From Dokdonella_A sp963834755 (lineage in GTDB: Bacteria > Pseudomonadota > Gammaproteobacteria > Xanthomonadales > Rhodanobacteraceae), in the NCBI GenBank assembly GCA_963834755.1, contig CAWICQ010000010.1, positions 186,001 to 250,000 of the forward strand: a DNA stretch of 64,000 nucleotides, given 5' to 3'. Shown here one piece after another: positions 36,730 through 45,800 of this stretch. Position 1 is the first letter of the stretch; each line of letters opens with the position of its first letter. The translations under genes were made by a program, and so were the position numbers. The notes beneath the pieces are model-generated. The model had not been told where the DNA came from. It was given only the letters and a program-made list of their open reading frames with translations, and searched no databases.

Positions 36730-36752
36730 CAAACAAGCAAAGCGAGAAAGAC

Positions 36753-37175
36753 ATGGCCACCATCCGCTGCAACATCGTCAGCGCCGAGGAAGAAATCTTC
36801 CACGGCGAGGCGCAACTGGTCGTCGCCACCGGCGAGGAAGGCGAGCTCGGCATCGCGCCGCGCCACGCCGCACTGATCACGCGCCTGAAGCCCGGCCAGG
36901 TGCGCGTGCTGCGCGAAAACGGCGAAGAACTTTTCTTCTACGTTTCGGGCGGCATTCTCGAAGTGCAGCCGAGCGTCGTCACCGTGCTTGCCGACACGGC
37001 GCTGCGCGCCAAGGATCTCGACGAAGCTGCCGCGCGTCGCGCGAAGGAAGAAGCCGAGCGCGCGCTCGCCAATCGCACCGATGCGCTCGAAGTCGCGCAG
37101 GCTCAGGTGCAACTCTCGCAAGCAGTCGCGCAGCTGCAGGCGCTCGAACGTCTCCGGCGCACGATGAAACACTGA
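36753..37175 (+). CDS. atpC: ATP synthase subunit epsilon
   Basis: 140 aa. N-terminal beta-barrel (IRCNIVSAEEEIFHGEAQLVVATGEEGELGIAPRHAALIT) and C-terminal helical hairpin (DLDEAAARRAKEEAERAL, QLQALERLRRTMKH) that can inhibit F1. Last gene of the operon. Confidence 0.95.
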   Translation: MATIRCNIVSAEEEIFHGEAQLVVATGEEGELGIAPRHAALITRLKPGQVRVLRENGEELFFYVSGGILEVQPSVVTVLADTALRAKDLDEAAARRAKEEAERALANRTDALEVAQAQVQLSQAVAQLQALERLRRTMKH

Positions 37176-37200
37176 GCGCGATCGAGACTACTCCCAAGAA

Positions 37201-37227
37201 AACGCCGGCCTCAGCGCCGGCGTTTTT
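37201..37227 (+). terminator. Rho-independent terminator of the atp operon
   Basis: AACGCCGGC-CTCAGC-GCCGGCGTT stem of 9 bp followed by T residues, 26 bp after the atpC stop. Confidence 0.88.
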
Positions 37228-37391
37228 GTTTCGCGTCGCGCGAAGGTCGGGTGAGCACGCGGGTTTCCGACGCCAGGGCCGCAATCCAGGCTCGAAGCGG
37301 AACCCGCCTATCGCGCGATCGGGCTGCAAAACACTAACGACGGCGTCACACCTCAGGCGTGCGATGCGTGGCAGCATCATCGTGTCTTCCG

Positions 37392-39368
37392 ATGGTGCAT
37401 CGCGTGCGCAAATTTCTGTCCGCCCTGCTGTTGTCGGCCTTTGCCGCGAGCTCGTTGCATGCGCAAGACGCGGCGATGCTGACGGCCGTAGACACCTACG
37501 GCACGTTCGAGAGCGGCGGCATCGTTGCGGAAATCAGCGGCGATGCCAACGACAACGCGCAGGCGACCCTCGAATGGCAAGGTCCGGGCGAGACAGACTT
37601 TCGCGCGGCGCATCCGCTCGTCCGAGTCGACGCCACGCATTTCGTCGGCAGCCTGTTCTGGCTGCAGCCCGGAGAAACCTATTCCGTACGCGTCACGCTG
37701 AGCGACGTCGACGGTGTCACCGGCGCACCGAGTGCGACGGAGAGCCTGACGACGCGCGCAGAAAATCCGACATTCACACCGACGCGAACGTTGTACGTCG
37801 CGCCGAACGGATCGGATGGCAGCGCCGGTACCGATCCTTCGCAGCCGCTGCAGACGATCCAGCACGCCGCCGACCTGTCGCGCGCGGGCGATCTCGTTTC
37901 CGTTGCGCCCGGCGTCTATCGCGAACAGGTGAACGTTGCGGTTTCCGGCACCGATTCCGCGCCGATCGTTTTTCGCGGCAGCGCTCCGGGCGCGGTTCTC
38001 GATGGCGCCGACGCCACCATCGTTGCGGGCGTCACCTGGACGCCGCAAGCAAACGGCGTCTATTCGTACGCGGCCGGTTACGGCACCGCGCTTGTCGTCA
38101 GCGACGAGGGGCGGATGTTTCCGTACTCGAGCGTCGCCGATCTCGCCGCGCTGGCCGCCGGGGCACCGGGCGGCTTTTACGCGGACGGCACGAATGTGTA
38201 CGTCAAGTTCAGCGATGGATCATCGCCCGCGCAGCATCAGATGAACGTTGCGCGCCTCGACTCGGGCTTTTACGTCCAGGGCGCCAGCAACATACGCATC
38301 CAGAATTTCGAAATGCGCTACTACGGCAGCGACGAATACGGCCGCGGCGTTTATCTGCGCTTTGCGAACCAGTGCGAAGTCAGCGGCAGCTCGATCCACG
38401 AAAACGCCGGTGCGGGCGTGTGGATCAAGGGCGGCGAGCGCAATCTCGTCGAGCACAACGACATCGGCGACAGCTCGATCATCAACTGGCCTTGGGCCAT
38501 GGCTCACGACAACGCGGGCGACACCGGCATCTACATGACCGACAACAATGGCCAGGGCAACGTCATCCGCCGCAATCTGCTGCACGACACCTACGATGGC
38601 CTGCACCCGTGCGGTTCGGACGCGCCGGACAACGCATTCACCAGCGAGACGGACGTCTACGAAAACACGATCTTTCGCCACGCCGACGATGCGATCGAAT
38701 CGGACGGCTACTGCGCCAACGTGCGCATCTGGAGCAACACGATCAGCGACAGCCTGATGGCCTTTTCGGTTGCGCCGGCATCGCCGGGACCGGTCTGGAT
38801 CGTGCGCAACATCGCATACGATATCGGCAACGTGCCTTCGTATCTCGTCTACGGGCAGGTTCCGAGCGGCATTAAGATCAACAGCGATTATCCGGAGGCC
38901 GTCGGACCGCTGCTGGTGTATCACAACACATTCCTCACCACGGTCGCGGGCGTCGATGCGCTGACTTTTTTCGATCCCGGATACAACACCGAACTGGTGA
39001 GTCGCAACAACCTCTTCGCCGCGCCCAATCATGCGCTGACGAAGATCAACACGATTCCGCTCGATCTCGACTACGACGATCTCTATTCGATGTCGGCCGC
39101 GCCGCTGGTGCGCTGGTACGACGCGACGTATGCATCGCTCGCCGATTTGCAGAACGGCGTCGGCGAGGAAATGCATGGCTTTTCCGCCGATCCAGCGCTT
39201 GCCGATCCTGCCGGCGGCGACTTCACGCCGCTCGCGGGGAGTGCGCTGATCGATCGCGGCGTCGTGATTCCCGGCATCAACGACACGACGCGCGACGGAT
39301 TTCCCGACATCGGCGCCGTCGAGCGCGTCGATCTTCCGGACTCGATCTTCGCGAACGGTTTCGACTGA
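37392..39368 (+). CDS. Secreted right-handed beta-helix (pectate-lyase-like) protein with IFANGFD tail
   Basis: 658 aa from ATG 37392 (an upstream ATG at 37359 precedes the signal peptide). Signal peptide VRKFLSALLLSAFAASSLHAQ. A fibronectin/Ig-like domain lies at about 25-125, then DUF1565-type sequence (TRTLYVAPNGSDGSAGTDPSQPLQTIQHAADL) opens a long parallel beta-helix with NIRIQNFEMRYYG, NLVEHNDIGD and NVIRRNLLHDTYDGL coils. Ends VDLPDSIFANGFD. It may bind or cleave a polysaccharide, but no catalytic residues are certain. It lacks the NCDDSG module of the other two beta-helix proteins. Confidence 0.82.
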   Translation: MVHRVRKFLSALLLSAFAASSLHAQDAAMLTAVDTYGTFESGGIVAEISGDANDNAQATLEWQGPGETDFRAAHPLVRVDATHFVGSLFWLQPGETYSVRVTLSDVDGVTGAPSATESLTTRAENPTFTPTRTLYVAPNGSDGSAGTDPSQPLQTIQHAADLSRAGDLVSVAPGVYREQVNVAVSGTDSAPIVFRGSAPGAVLDGADATIVAGVTWTPQANGVYSYAAGYGTALVVSDEGRMFPYSSVADLAALAAGAPGGFYADGTNVYVKFSDGSSPAQHQMNVARLDSGFYVQGASNIRIQNFEMRYYGSDEYGRGVYLRFANQCEVSGSSIHENAGAGVWIKGGERNLVEHNDIGDSSIINWPWAMAHDNAGDTGIYMTDNNGQGNVIRRNLLHDTYDGLHPCGSDAPDNAFTSETDVYENTIFRHADDAIESDGYCANVRIWSNTISDSLMAFSVAPASPGPVWIVRNIAYDIGNVPSYLVYGQVPSGIKINSDYPEAVGPLLVYHNTFLTTVAGVDALTFFDPGYNTELVSRNNLFAAPNHALTKINTIPLDLDYDDLYSMSAAPLVRWYDATYASLADLQNGVGEEMHGFSADPALADPAGGDFTPLAGSALIDRGVVIPGINDTTRDGFPDIGAVERVDLPDSIFANGFD

Positions 39369-39455
39369 ATTTCACGTTGCGTTCCGACAAAACACCCTGC
39401 ACATCAGCATGCACCGGTTGACAGCGATGCATGCCGCAGTGTGAGCTTGCGCCAC

Positions 39456-41141
39456 ATGTGCGGCTTCTTCTGTGTATTCGATCCAAGCGGCGCGGCGGAA
39501 AGCCTGCGTCCGATGGCGCTGCGCCAGGCGCGCCTGCTGCGTCATCGCGGGCCGGACTGGAGCGGCGTCTACGCCGACGATCGCGCCGTGCTCGCGCACG
39601 AGCGGCTCGCGATCGTCGATGTTCTGCATGGCGCCCAGCCGCTTTTGTCCACCGACGAAACGCAGGTGCTCGCCGTCAACGGCGAAATCTACAATCACCG
39701 CGAGCTGCGCAAGCGCTTCGCCGACTACGCCTTCCGCACGGATTCCGATTGCGAAGTCATCCTGCCGCTGTATCAGAACCTTGCACCGGCCGAGTTCTTG
39801 AATCTGCTCGACGGCATGTTCGCGTTTGTGCTGTGGGACAGCGCGCGCGACGAGATCCTGATCGCGCGCGATCCGATCGGCATCATTCCGCTTTACACCG
39901 GCCGCGACGCGGATGGACGCCTGTACGTCGCTTCCGAGCTCAAGGCGCTGACCGGCGTCTGCGTCAGCGTCGAGGAATTTCCGCCCGGACATTTCCTGAC
40001 GCGCGCGATGGCCGCGCCGGAGCGCTATTACCAGCCACGTTGGCGCGCGTTCGAAGCGGTCGAGCACGGTTCCGCCGACGTTCAAGCGCTGCGCGCCGCG
40101 CTCGAACGCGCCGTGCACAGCCATCTGATGACCGATGTGCCTTACGGCGTGCTGCTGTCCGGCGGTCTCGACTCGTCGCTGATCGCCGCGCTGACCGCGC
40201 AATTCGCCGCCAGGCGGATCGAGGACGACGATCGCAGCCAGGCGTGGTGGCCGCGCCTGCACACGTTCTCGATCGGGCTCGACGGATCGCCCGATCTCGC
40301 CGCCGCGCGCACGGTCGCCGCGTCGCTCGGCACCGCGCATCACGAATTCCATTTCACCGTGCAGGAAGGACTCGACGCGCTCGCCGATGTCATCTATCAC
40401 ATCGAAACGTACGACGTGACCACGATCCGCGCATCGACGCCGATGTATCTCCTGGCGCGGCGCATCCGCGCGATGGGCATCAAGATGGTGCTTTCCGGCG
40501 AAGGCGCGGACGAGATCTTCGGCGGCTATCTCTATTTCCACATGGCGCCGAACGATCGCGAGTTCCACGAAGAGCTCGTGCGCAAGCTCGATGCGCTGCA
40601 CGCGTACGATTGCCTACGGGCGAACAAGTCGACCGCGGCGTGGGGTATCGAGGCACGCGTGCCGTTTCTCGATCGAGAATTCCTCGATGTCGCGATGAAC
40701 ATCGCGCCGTCGGCCAAACGCCCGTTCGGCGGACGCATCGAAAAGCACATCCTGCGTGAAGCCGGACGAGGACTCCTGCCGGACCCGATCCTGTGGCGGC
40801 AGAAAGAGCAGTTCTCCGACGGCGTCGGCTACGGCTGGATCGATTCGCTGAAGTCGCATGCGGAACGACACGTCAGCGACGCGCAGCTCGCGATGGCCGC
40901 GCAGCGCTTTCCGATCAATCCACCGGCGAGCAAGGAAGCGTTCTTCTATCGCGTGCTGTTCGAACGCCACTATCCGGGCGATCAGTGCGCGCGACTCGTT
41001 CCCGGCGGTCCGAGCATCGCTTGCAGCACGCCGACCGCGTTTCGCTGGTCGCAGCAGTTCGCCGGAAATGCGGATCCTTCGGGGCGTGCCATTGCGAGCG
41101 TCCATCGCGCAGCGACGCCGACATCGACACCGACAACGTAG
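39456..41141 (+). CDS. asnB: Asparagine synthase B (glutamine-hydrolysing)
   Basis: 561 aa, starting at the ATG that puts the glutaminase nucleophile at Cys2 (MCGFFCVF). The class II glutamine amidotransferase domain shows RHRGPDWSG and VNGEIYNHRELR. The ATP-pyrophosphatase domain has the SGGLDSS P-loop and LSGEGADEIFGGY. It converts aspartate to asparagine using glutamine and ATP, close to the E. coli AsnB length. The C-terminus ends in a Thr/Pro/Ala-rich tail. Confidence 0.92.
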   Translation: MCGFFCVFDPSGAAESLRPMALRQARLLRHRGPDWSGVYADDRAVLAHERLAIVDVLHGAQPLLSTDETQVLAVNGEIYNHRELRKRFADYAFRTDSDCEVILPLYQNLAPAEFLNLLDGMFAFVLWDSARDEILIARDPIGIIPLYTGRDADGRLYVASELKALTGVCVSVEEFPPGHFLTRAMAAPERYYQPRWRAFEAVEHGSADVQALRAALERAVHSHLMTDVPYGVLLSGGLDSSLIAALTAQFAARRIEDDDRSQAWWPRLHTFSIGLDGSPDLAAARTVAASLGTAHHEFHFTVQEGLDALADVIYHIETYDVTTIRASTPMYLLARRIRAMGIKMVLSGEGADEIFGGYLYFHMAPNDREFHEELVRKLDALHAYDCLRANKSTAAWGIEARVPFLDREFLDVAMNIAPSAKRPFGGRIEKHILREAGRGLLPDPILWRQKEQFSDGVGYGWIDSLKSHAERHVSDAQLAMAAQRFPINPPASKEAFFYRVLFERHYPGDQCARLVPGGPSIACSTPTAFRWSQQFAGNADPSGRAIASVHRAATPTSTPTT

Positions 41142-41160
41142 AGCGTCGACGGCGAACTTC

Positions 41161-41369
41161 ACCTCTCCCACCTGCGGGAGAGGTCGCCCGCAGGGCGGGT
41201 GAGGGAATCTTGCGAAACGCCGCGCGAGCGTGAAGCATTTCGCTCCGACTGCCCTCACCCTCCCCTCTCCCGCGAGCGGGAGAGGGGAATGAAACATGGC
41301 GCTGGACGCGTGTCGCTCCGATTACCCTTTACCCTACCCTCTCACGCGAGCGGGAGAGGGAGAGGGGAA
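41161..41369. repeat. Three REP-like palindromes CTCTCCCGC-GA-GCGGGAGAG
   Basis: Copies at 41161-41206, 41251-41287 and 41322-41369 lie between asnB and glmU. The first is a variant (CTCCCACCTGCGGGAG with a nearby GCCCGCAGGGCGGG). All relate to the element at 23257-23295. Confidence 0.8.
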
Positions 41370-41452
41370 GTAACCGACGAGCGCACGCGCACGCAACCCA
41401 AGTCGAGCGCCGACTTGCCCTAGAATGGCGCACCTCCGCGGAGACCGCACGA

Positions 41453-42820
41453 ATGCCTGCCGCACCGCTGCACGTCATCGTCCTCGCCGCCGGCGAGGGC
41501 AAGCGCATGAAGTCGTCCAAGCCGAAGGTGCTGATGCCGCTTGCCGGCCGGCCGATGCTGGCGCATGTGCTGGATACGGCCCGCGCACTGCAGCCGGCGC
41601 GCATCCACCTGGTGTACGGGCATCTCGGCGACCAGGTACGCAGCGCGCTGACCGATCTTGGCGATCTGGCTTGGGTGCATCAGGCCGAACAACTCGGAAC
41701 CGGCCACGCCGTGCGCCTTGCGATGGCGGGCGTGCCCGAAGATGCGCACGTGCTGGTGCTCTACGGCGACGTGCCGCTGATCCGCGTCGACACGCTGAGC
41801 AAGCTGCTCGCCGTGCAGACGCCGCTCGCCGCGCTGGTCACGCAGCTCGAAAATCCGTATGGCTACGGCCGCGTGATCCGCGACGGCATCGGCCGCGTGC
41901 GCGCGATCGTCGAGGAAAAGGACTGCACGCCCGAGCAACGCACGATCAGCTGGGTCAACAGCGGCATCCTCGCCGCCGACGCGCGCCGCCTGCGCGTCTG
42001 GATCAATAACCTGACCGACGAGAATTCGCAGGGCGAGTACTACCTCACCGACGTGTTCTCGCAGGCCAACGACGAAGGCGAACCGGCCGAAGCGACGCAG
42101 TGCATCAACCCGCAGGAAGTGTTCGGCGCCAACGACGCCTGGCAGCTCGCTGCGCTCGAGCGCCTGTACCAGCGCCTGCGTGCGACGACGCTAGCCGCGG
42201 CCGGCGTGCGCTTCGCCGATCCGGTGCGCTTCGATATCCGCGGCGACGTGCGGGTCGGCCGCGATGTCGAGATCGACATCGATGTCGTGCTCGAGGGTCT
42301 GGTCGAGCTCGGCGACGACGTGCACATCGGTCCGTTCTGCCGCGTGCGAAATTCGACGCTGGCCGCCGGCACCATCGTTCATTCGCACTGCAATCTCGAC
42401 GGCGTCGTCACGCACGGGCCGTGCGATATCGGCCCGTTCGCCCGCCTGCGGCCCGGCACCGAGCTCGCGGCGAAGGCCAGCATCGGCAATTTCGTCGAGA
42501 CCAAGAAGGCGCGCTTCGGCGAGAACGCCAAGGCGAATCATCTTTCCTACATCGGCGACGCCGAAGTCGGCGCCGACGTCAACATCGGCGCCGGCACGAT
42601 CACCTGCAACTACGATGGCGCATCCAAGCACGCGACCATCATCGAAGACGGCGCGTTCATCGGCTCGAACACGTCGCTCGTTGCGCCGGTTCGCGTCGGC
42701 AAAGACGCGACCATCGGCGCGGGCTCGGTCATCAACAAGGAAGCGCCGGCCGGCGAGCTGACCCTTTCGCGGGCGAAACAGGCTTCGATTCCGGGTTGGC
42801 AACGTCCGAAGAAGAAATAG
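41453..42820 (+). CDS. glmU: Bifunctional UDP-GlcNAc pyrophosphorylase / glucosamine-1-phosphate acetyltransferase
   Basis: 455 aa. GlmU acetylates GlcN-1-P and then uridylylates it to UDP-GlcNAc, the precursor of peptidoglycan and LPS. The uridylyltransferase domain opens LAAGEGKRMKSSKPK (11-25). The C-terminal half is a left-handed beta-helix of hexapeptide repeats with the acetyltransferase signatures RPGTEL and NYDGASKHATIIEDGAFIGSNTSL. Its position after an atp operon recalls other gammaproteobacteria. Confidence 0.96.
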   Translation: MPAAPLHVIVLAAGEGKRMKSSKPKVLMPLAGRPMLAHVLDTARALQPARIHLVYGHLGDQVRSALTDLGDLAWVHQAEQLGTGHAVRLAMAGVPEDAHVLVLYGDVPLIRVDTLSKLLAVQTPLAALVTQLENPYGYGRVIRDGIGRVRAIVEEKDCTPEQRTISWVNSGILAADARRLRVWINNLTDENSQGEYYLTDVFSQANDEGEPAEATQCINPQEVFGANDAWQLAALERLYQRLRATTLAAAGVRFADPVRFDIRGDVRVGRDVEIDIDVVLEGLVELGDDVHIGPFCRVRNSTLAAGTIVHSHCNLDGVVTHGPCDIGPFARLRPGTELAAKASIGNFVETKKARFGENAKANHLSYIGDAEVGADVNIGAGTITCNYDGASKHATIIEDGAFIGSNTSLVAPVRVGKDATIGAGSVINKEAPAGELTLSRAKQASIPGWQRPKKK

Positions 42821-42923
42821 CGGCGCGGCGCAAGAAGAATAGCGGCGCCGCGCAATCCGTCGAATCGAGCGTCCGGCGCGCACTGACCCGTCGCCCAAGA
42901 CTCCCGGTAGACGCGCGACGTGC

Positions 42924-44476
42924 CTAATCGAAGCCGTCGCTGAATATCTCGTCGACGATCAGCGGCGCTTCGAACGCACCGATATCGGCAGCTGCGCCAA
43001 CGACACGCGCGTAGCCATCGCCGCGCTGATCGAAGTCGAGGTTGTCCGGATTCGATCCGCTATCGATTGCGGGGCTCGACGGCGCGAGCGCATGCGTCAG
43101 CGTGGGGCCGCCGTTGTCGGCCAATGGCAGCAGCAGTGGATCGCCGGTGATCGTGTCGGCGGGCAGCGGCGCATTCGACGTCATGATGGCATTGTGGCCA
43201 CCGGTCACCGTCGCATCGGAATAGAACACGTCGAAGTCTGCGGCCGAATACAAGCCGAACTGGTTCTGACTGTAAACGGACGTATTGCCGCCGATGATCG
43301 TGCTCTGGAGGTCGGCGTTGCCGTAATAGACATACGCTCCGCCGCAATACTCCGCAGCGTTGTTCGTGATCGTGCTGTTATGTAGGTTCACGTACGACAT
43401 GTAGAACGTATTCATGCCACCGGCACTGCTGGCCGCGGTATTGCCGGAAATCGTGCTGTTGACGATCGTTGCCCCATACGGCTCGCCTCCGAAATGACCG
43501 AGCAGCGACATGCCGCCGCCCAGCCATGCGTAGTTATTGTCGATCGTCGAGCCGGAAATCAGATCGCCGCTGGCTCGGGTGAACAGGCCGCCGCCGACCG
43601 ACCCGCGGTTGGTGTACATCGCCGTATTGTGCGAAATGGAGCTGTTCGTGATCGTGAGTTTGCCACCGGCGTACGCCCCGCCGCCGCGTGAAGTGCCACT
43701 GAAGATGTACCAGCCGTAGCCAACGTAGTAGTAGTAGTAGGAATGTCCCTTGCTCGTGTTGCCGCTGAGCGTGCTCTGGTTGAGCGTGACGGTCCCGACC
43801 GCGCACAGCGCGCCGCCATAGGCGTGCGCCGTATACGAATAGCAGTTCGATATCGTCGAATCGCTGATCGCGATATTGCCGGCGGATAAGACGCACGCGC
43901 CGCCGTGATAGTCGTAGCCCGCGATGCGGCCACTGGTGATGGTGAGGCCATTGATCGCGATCGTGCCGCCGCCGTAGTGATTGAACACGCCCGAGGCGGT
44001 GTGGGCGTCGATGGTCAATGCGGACTCGCCGGGTCCGTTGATGGTGAGATCGTCGACCGTCGCGATGATCGCACCGCTGGCCAGCGTGATCGTGCTGCAC
44101 GAAAGCCCGGTCAGGTCGATGACGTCGCCGCTGACGGCAGTAGTTACTGCGCCGCGCAGAGTGCCGACTCCGCTATCGTCGCAGCTCGTGACAGCGGTTA
44201 TTCCGGGCTGCCGGTCCGGCGGCGGCGGATTCGCGGCGCGCGCCCGGACGGCGGCTTCTTCCATCACCTGCTGCAGCGATAAACCTTTGCGCGTGAGTCC
44301 CGACGACGTCGCCAGCCACTGAGCGACATGCGAGTTCTTCTGCCCGGCGCAGCCGACTGCGGCTGCGTGATTGGATGCGCCGGATCGGCGAGCAATGCGC
44401 CGCCTGGGACCATTGCGAAGACAGCGGCAAGGCACGCCGCCAGCGGTTTCAGGCGGAGAGAAGACGGCATGTTCAT
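42924..44476 (-). CDS. Secreted beta-helix protein with IFSDGFD tail (apparent frameshift in N-terminus)
   Basis: The ATG at 44476 has AGGAAA upstream and begins a signal peptide (NMPSSLRLKPLAACLAAVFA). About 40 residues later, near 44345-44360, the frame must shift one base to join QKNSHVAQWLATSSGLTRKG and the rest. The body has VTSCDDSGVGTLRGAV, close to the module in the 2567-4174 protein, then beta-helix repeats (ITNSSISHNTA, IVNSTISGNTAASSAGGM). A run of five Tyr is encoded by TAC repeats. Ends PLIVDEIFSDGFD. Probably a paralogue of the first beta-helix protein. Confidence 0.78.
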
Positions 44477-44698
44477 GGAAGATTTCCTGCTGCCACAACG
44501 GGATAGGACGCGCCTAAGGCGCCTTGAAATCACAAAAGAGTATCTTCACGGCAGCGCGCGCAGTTCAAGGGGTTTTCGTGCCCGATTTCGGTCATGACAG
44601 ATTTCTGTCACGCGGCACGAATCGAGGACGGTGGCCAGACGACGGGGCGCGATCTCGCGAGCCTTTCGCCGCGCGGTTCTGCGACGGAACTCGAGCCG

Positions 44699-45706
44699 CT
44701 ATGTATTGCCCGCGACTCGGCGCACGAGCCAGCCGAGCTGAAAGCGCGAGCGCGCGTCGACGCTTTTCATCAGCTCGGCGATGCGCCGGTTCAGTGTGCT
44801 CGCCGAGATGCCGAGCTCGTGCGCGATCGCCTTGTCGTTGAGCCCCGCGGCGAGCAGCGGGATCAGCTGCTCGGTTTCTTCGGGCAGGCGTGCGGCGGGC
44901 TCGCCCGTGTGCATCGCGCCAGCGCGCGTGAACGAGATCGGCGCGGCCTGATTCCAGAGCAGCTCGAACATTGCATACAACGCATCGAGCAGCGCCGATG
45001 TGCGCACCAGCATCGTGGGACTGCCCGGCCGTTCGAGGTTCAAGGGAATCAGCGCAATGCTGCGATCGGCCATGACCATCTTGAACGGCAATTGCGAAAC
45101 CACGCGGACTTCTTCGCCGGCCTGCACGTCCTCGCGAACGCGCCTCAGCACACCGGGCAATTCCAGGAACGCGTGATCGGCGATGCTCCGATAACGCACG
45201 CCGCGCGAGAGCGCCTTCATCTCGGTTTCGTTCGGCTGTTCCGGACCCGCGATCAGAATCGGCGGACGTTCGAGGAAGATCAATTCGTGCTGGGCGGCCT
45301 GCTGCATCTGCTCGAAGACGTGACGCTCGGCTTCGCGCGTGGTGACGAGCTCGATCATCTGCCGTTGCTCGCCGGCGCTCGCAGCGGCGCGCTCCTGCAG
45401 ACGCTGGATCTCGCCGCGCGCGCGGCGCAGCTCGTCGTGGCGGCGCAGCAGCAGCGCCTCGACGGCGATATCGGGCGAGGCCGGAATGTGGCGACGCGGC
45501 GGGCTCGACGTGCGCGTGATCAACCCTTTCTGCTCGAGCGCATCGAGCACCCGCTGCAGCTTGCGCGACGGCAGCGTCAGATCGCGCTCGAGATCCGAAA
45601 GCGTCGCGCCGGAGCGATCGAGCAACGCTTCGTAAACGCGCTCTTCGATCTCGCTGATGCCGAGCGCTTCGAGCGGCCGACCGCGCGGCTTGCTGGATGC
45701 GTCCAT
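44699..45706 (-). CDS. TrmB-like winged-helix / LuxR-like HTH regulator
   Basis: 335 aa. N-terminal TrmB-type winged helix (LEALGISEIEERVYEALLDRSGATLSDL ... LQRVLDALEQKGLITR), a coiled coil (ELRRARGEIQRLQERAAASAGEQRQ), a middle alpha/beta region, and a C-terminal LuxR-type HTH (LIPLLAAGLNDKAIAHELGISASTLNRRIAELM). The two-HTH layout resembles regulators of sugar or stress genes. It could regulate the divergent beta-helix locus or the amidohydrolase; unproven. Confidence 0.7.
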   Translation of the reverse strand: MDASSKPRGRPLEALGISEIEERVYEALLDRSGATLSDLERDLTLPSRKLQRVLDALEQKGLITRTSSPPRRHIPASPDIAVEALLLRRHDELRRARGEIQRLQERAAASAGEQRQMIELVTTREAERHVFEQMQQAAQHELIFLERPPILIAGPEQPNETEMKALSRGVRYRSIADHAFLELPGVLRRVREDVQAGEEVRVVSQLPFKMVMADRSIALIPLNLERPGSPTMLVRTSALLDALYAMFELLWNQAAPISFTRAGAMHTGEPAARLPEETEQLIPLLAAGLNDKAIAHELGISASTLNRRIAELMKSVDARSRFQLGWLVRRVAGNT

Positions 45707-45800
45707 CGTGGCACCTCGCGTCGTCGATGCATGTTAACGCGGGTCGGGAGCGTCCGGATGCAACGCATCCAGACGAGCCCGGAACCTGACTACTCCGAAT

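Noticed and set aside
41161..41369. Possible CRISPR array at the repeated palindromes
   Set aside because: Only three unequal copies, each internally palindromic, with irregular spacing and no cas genes.
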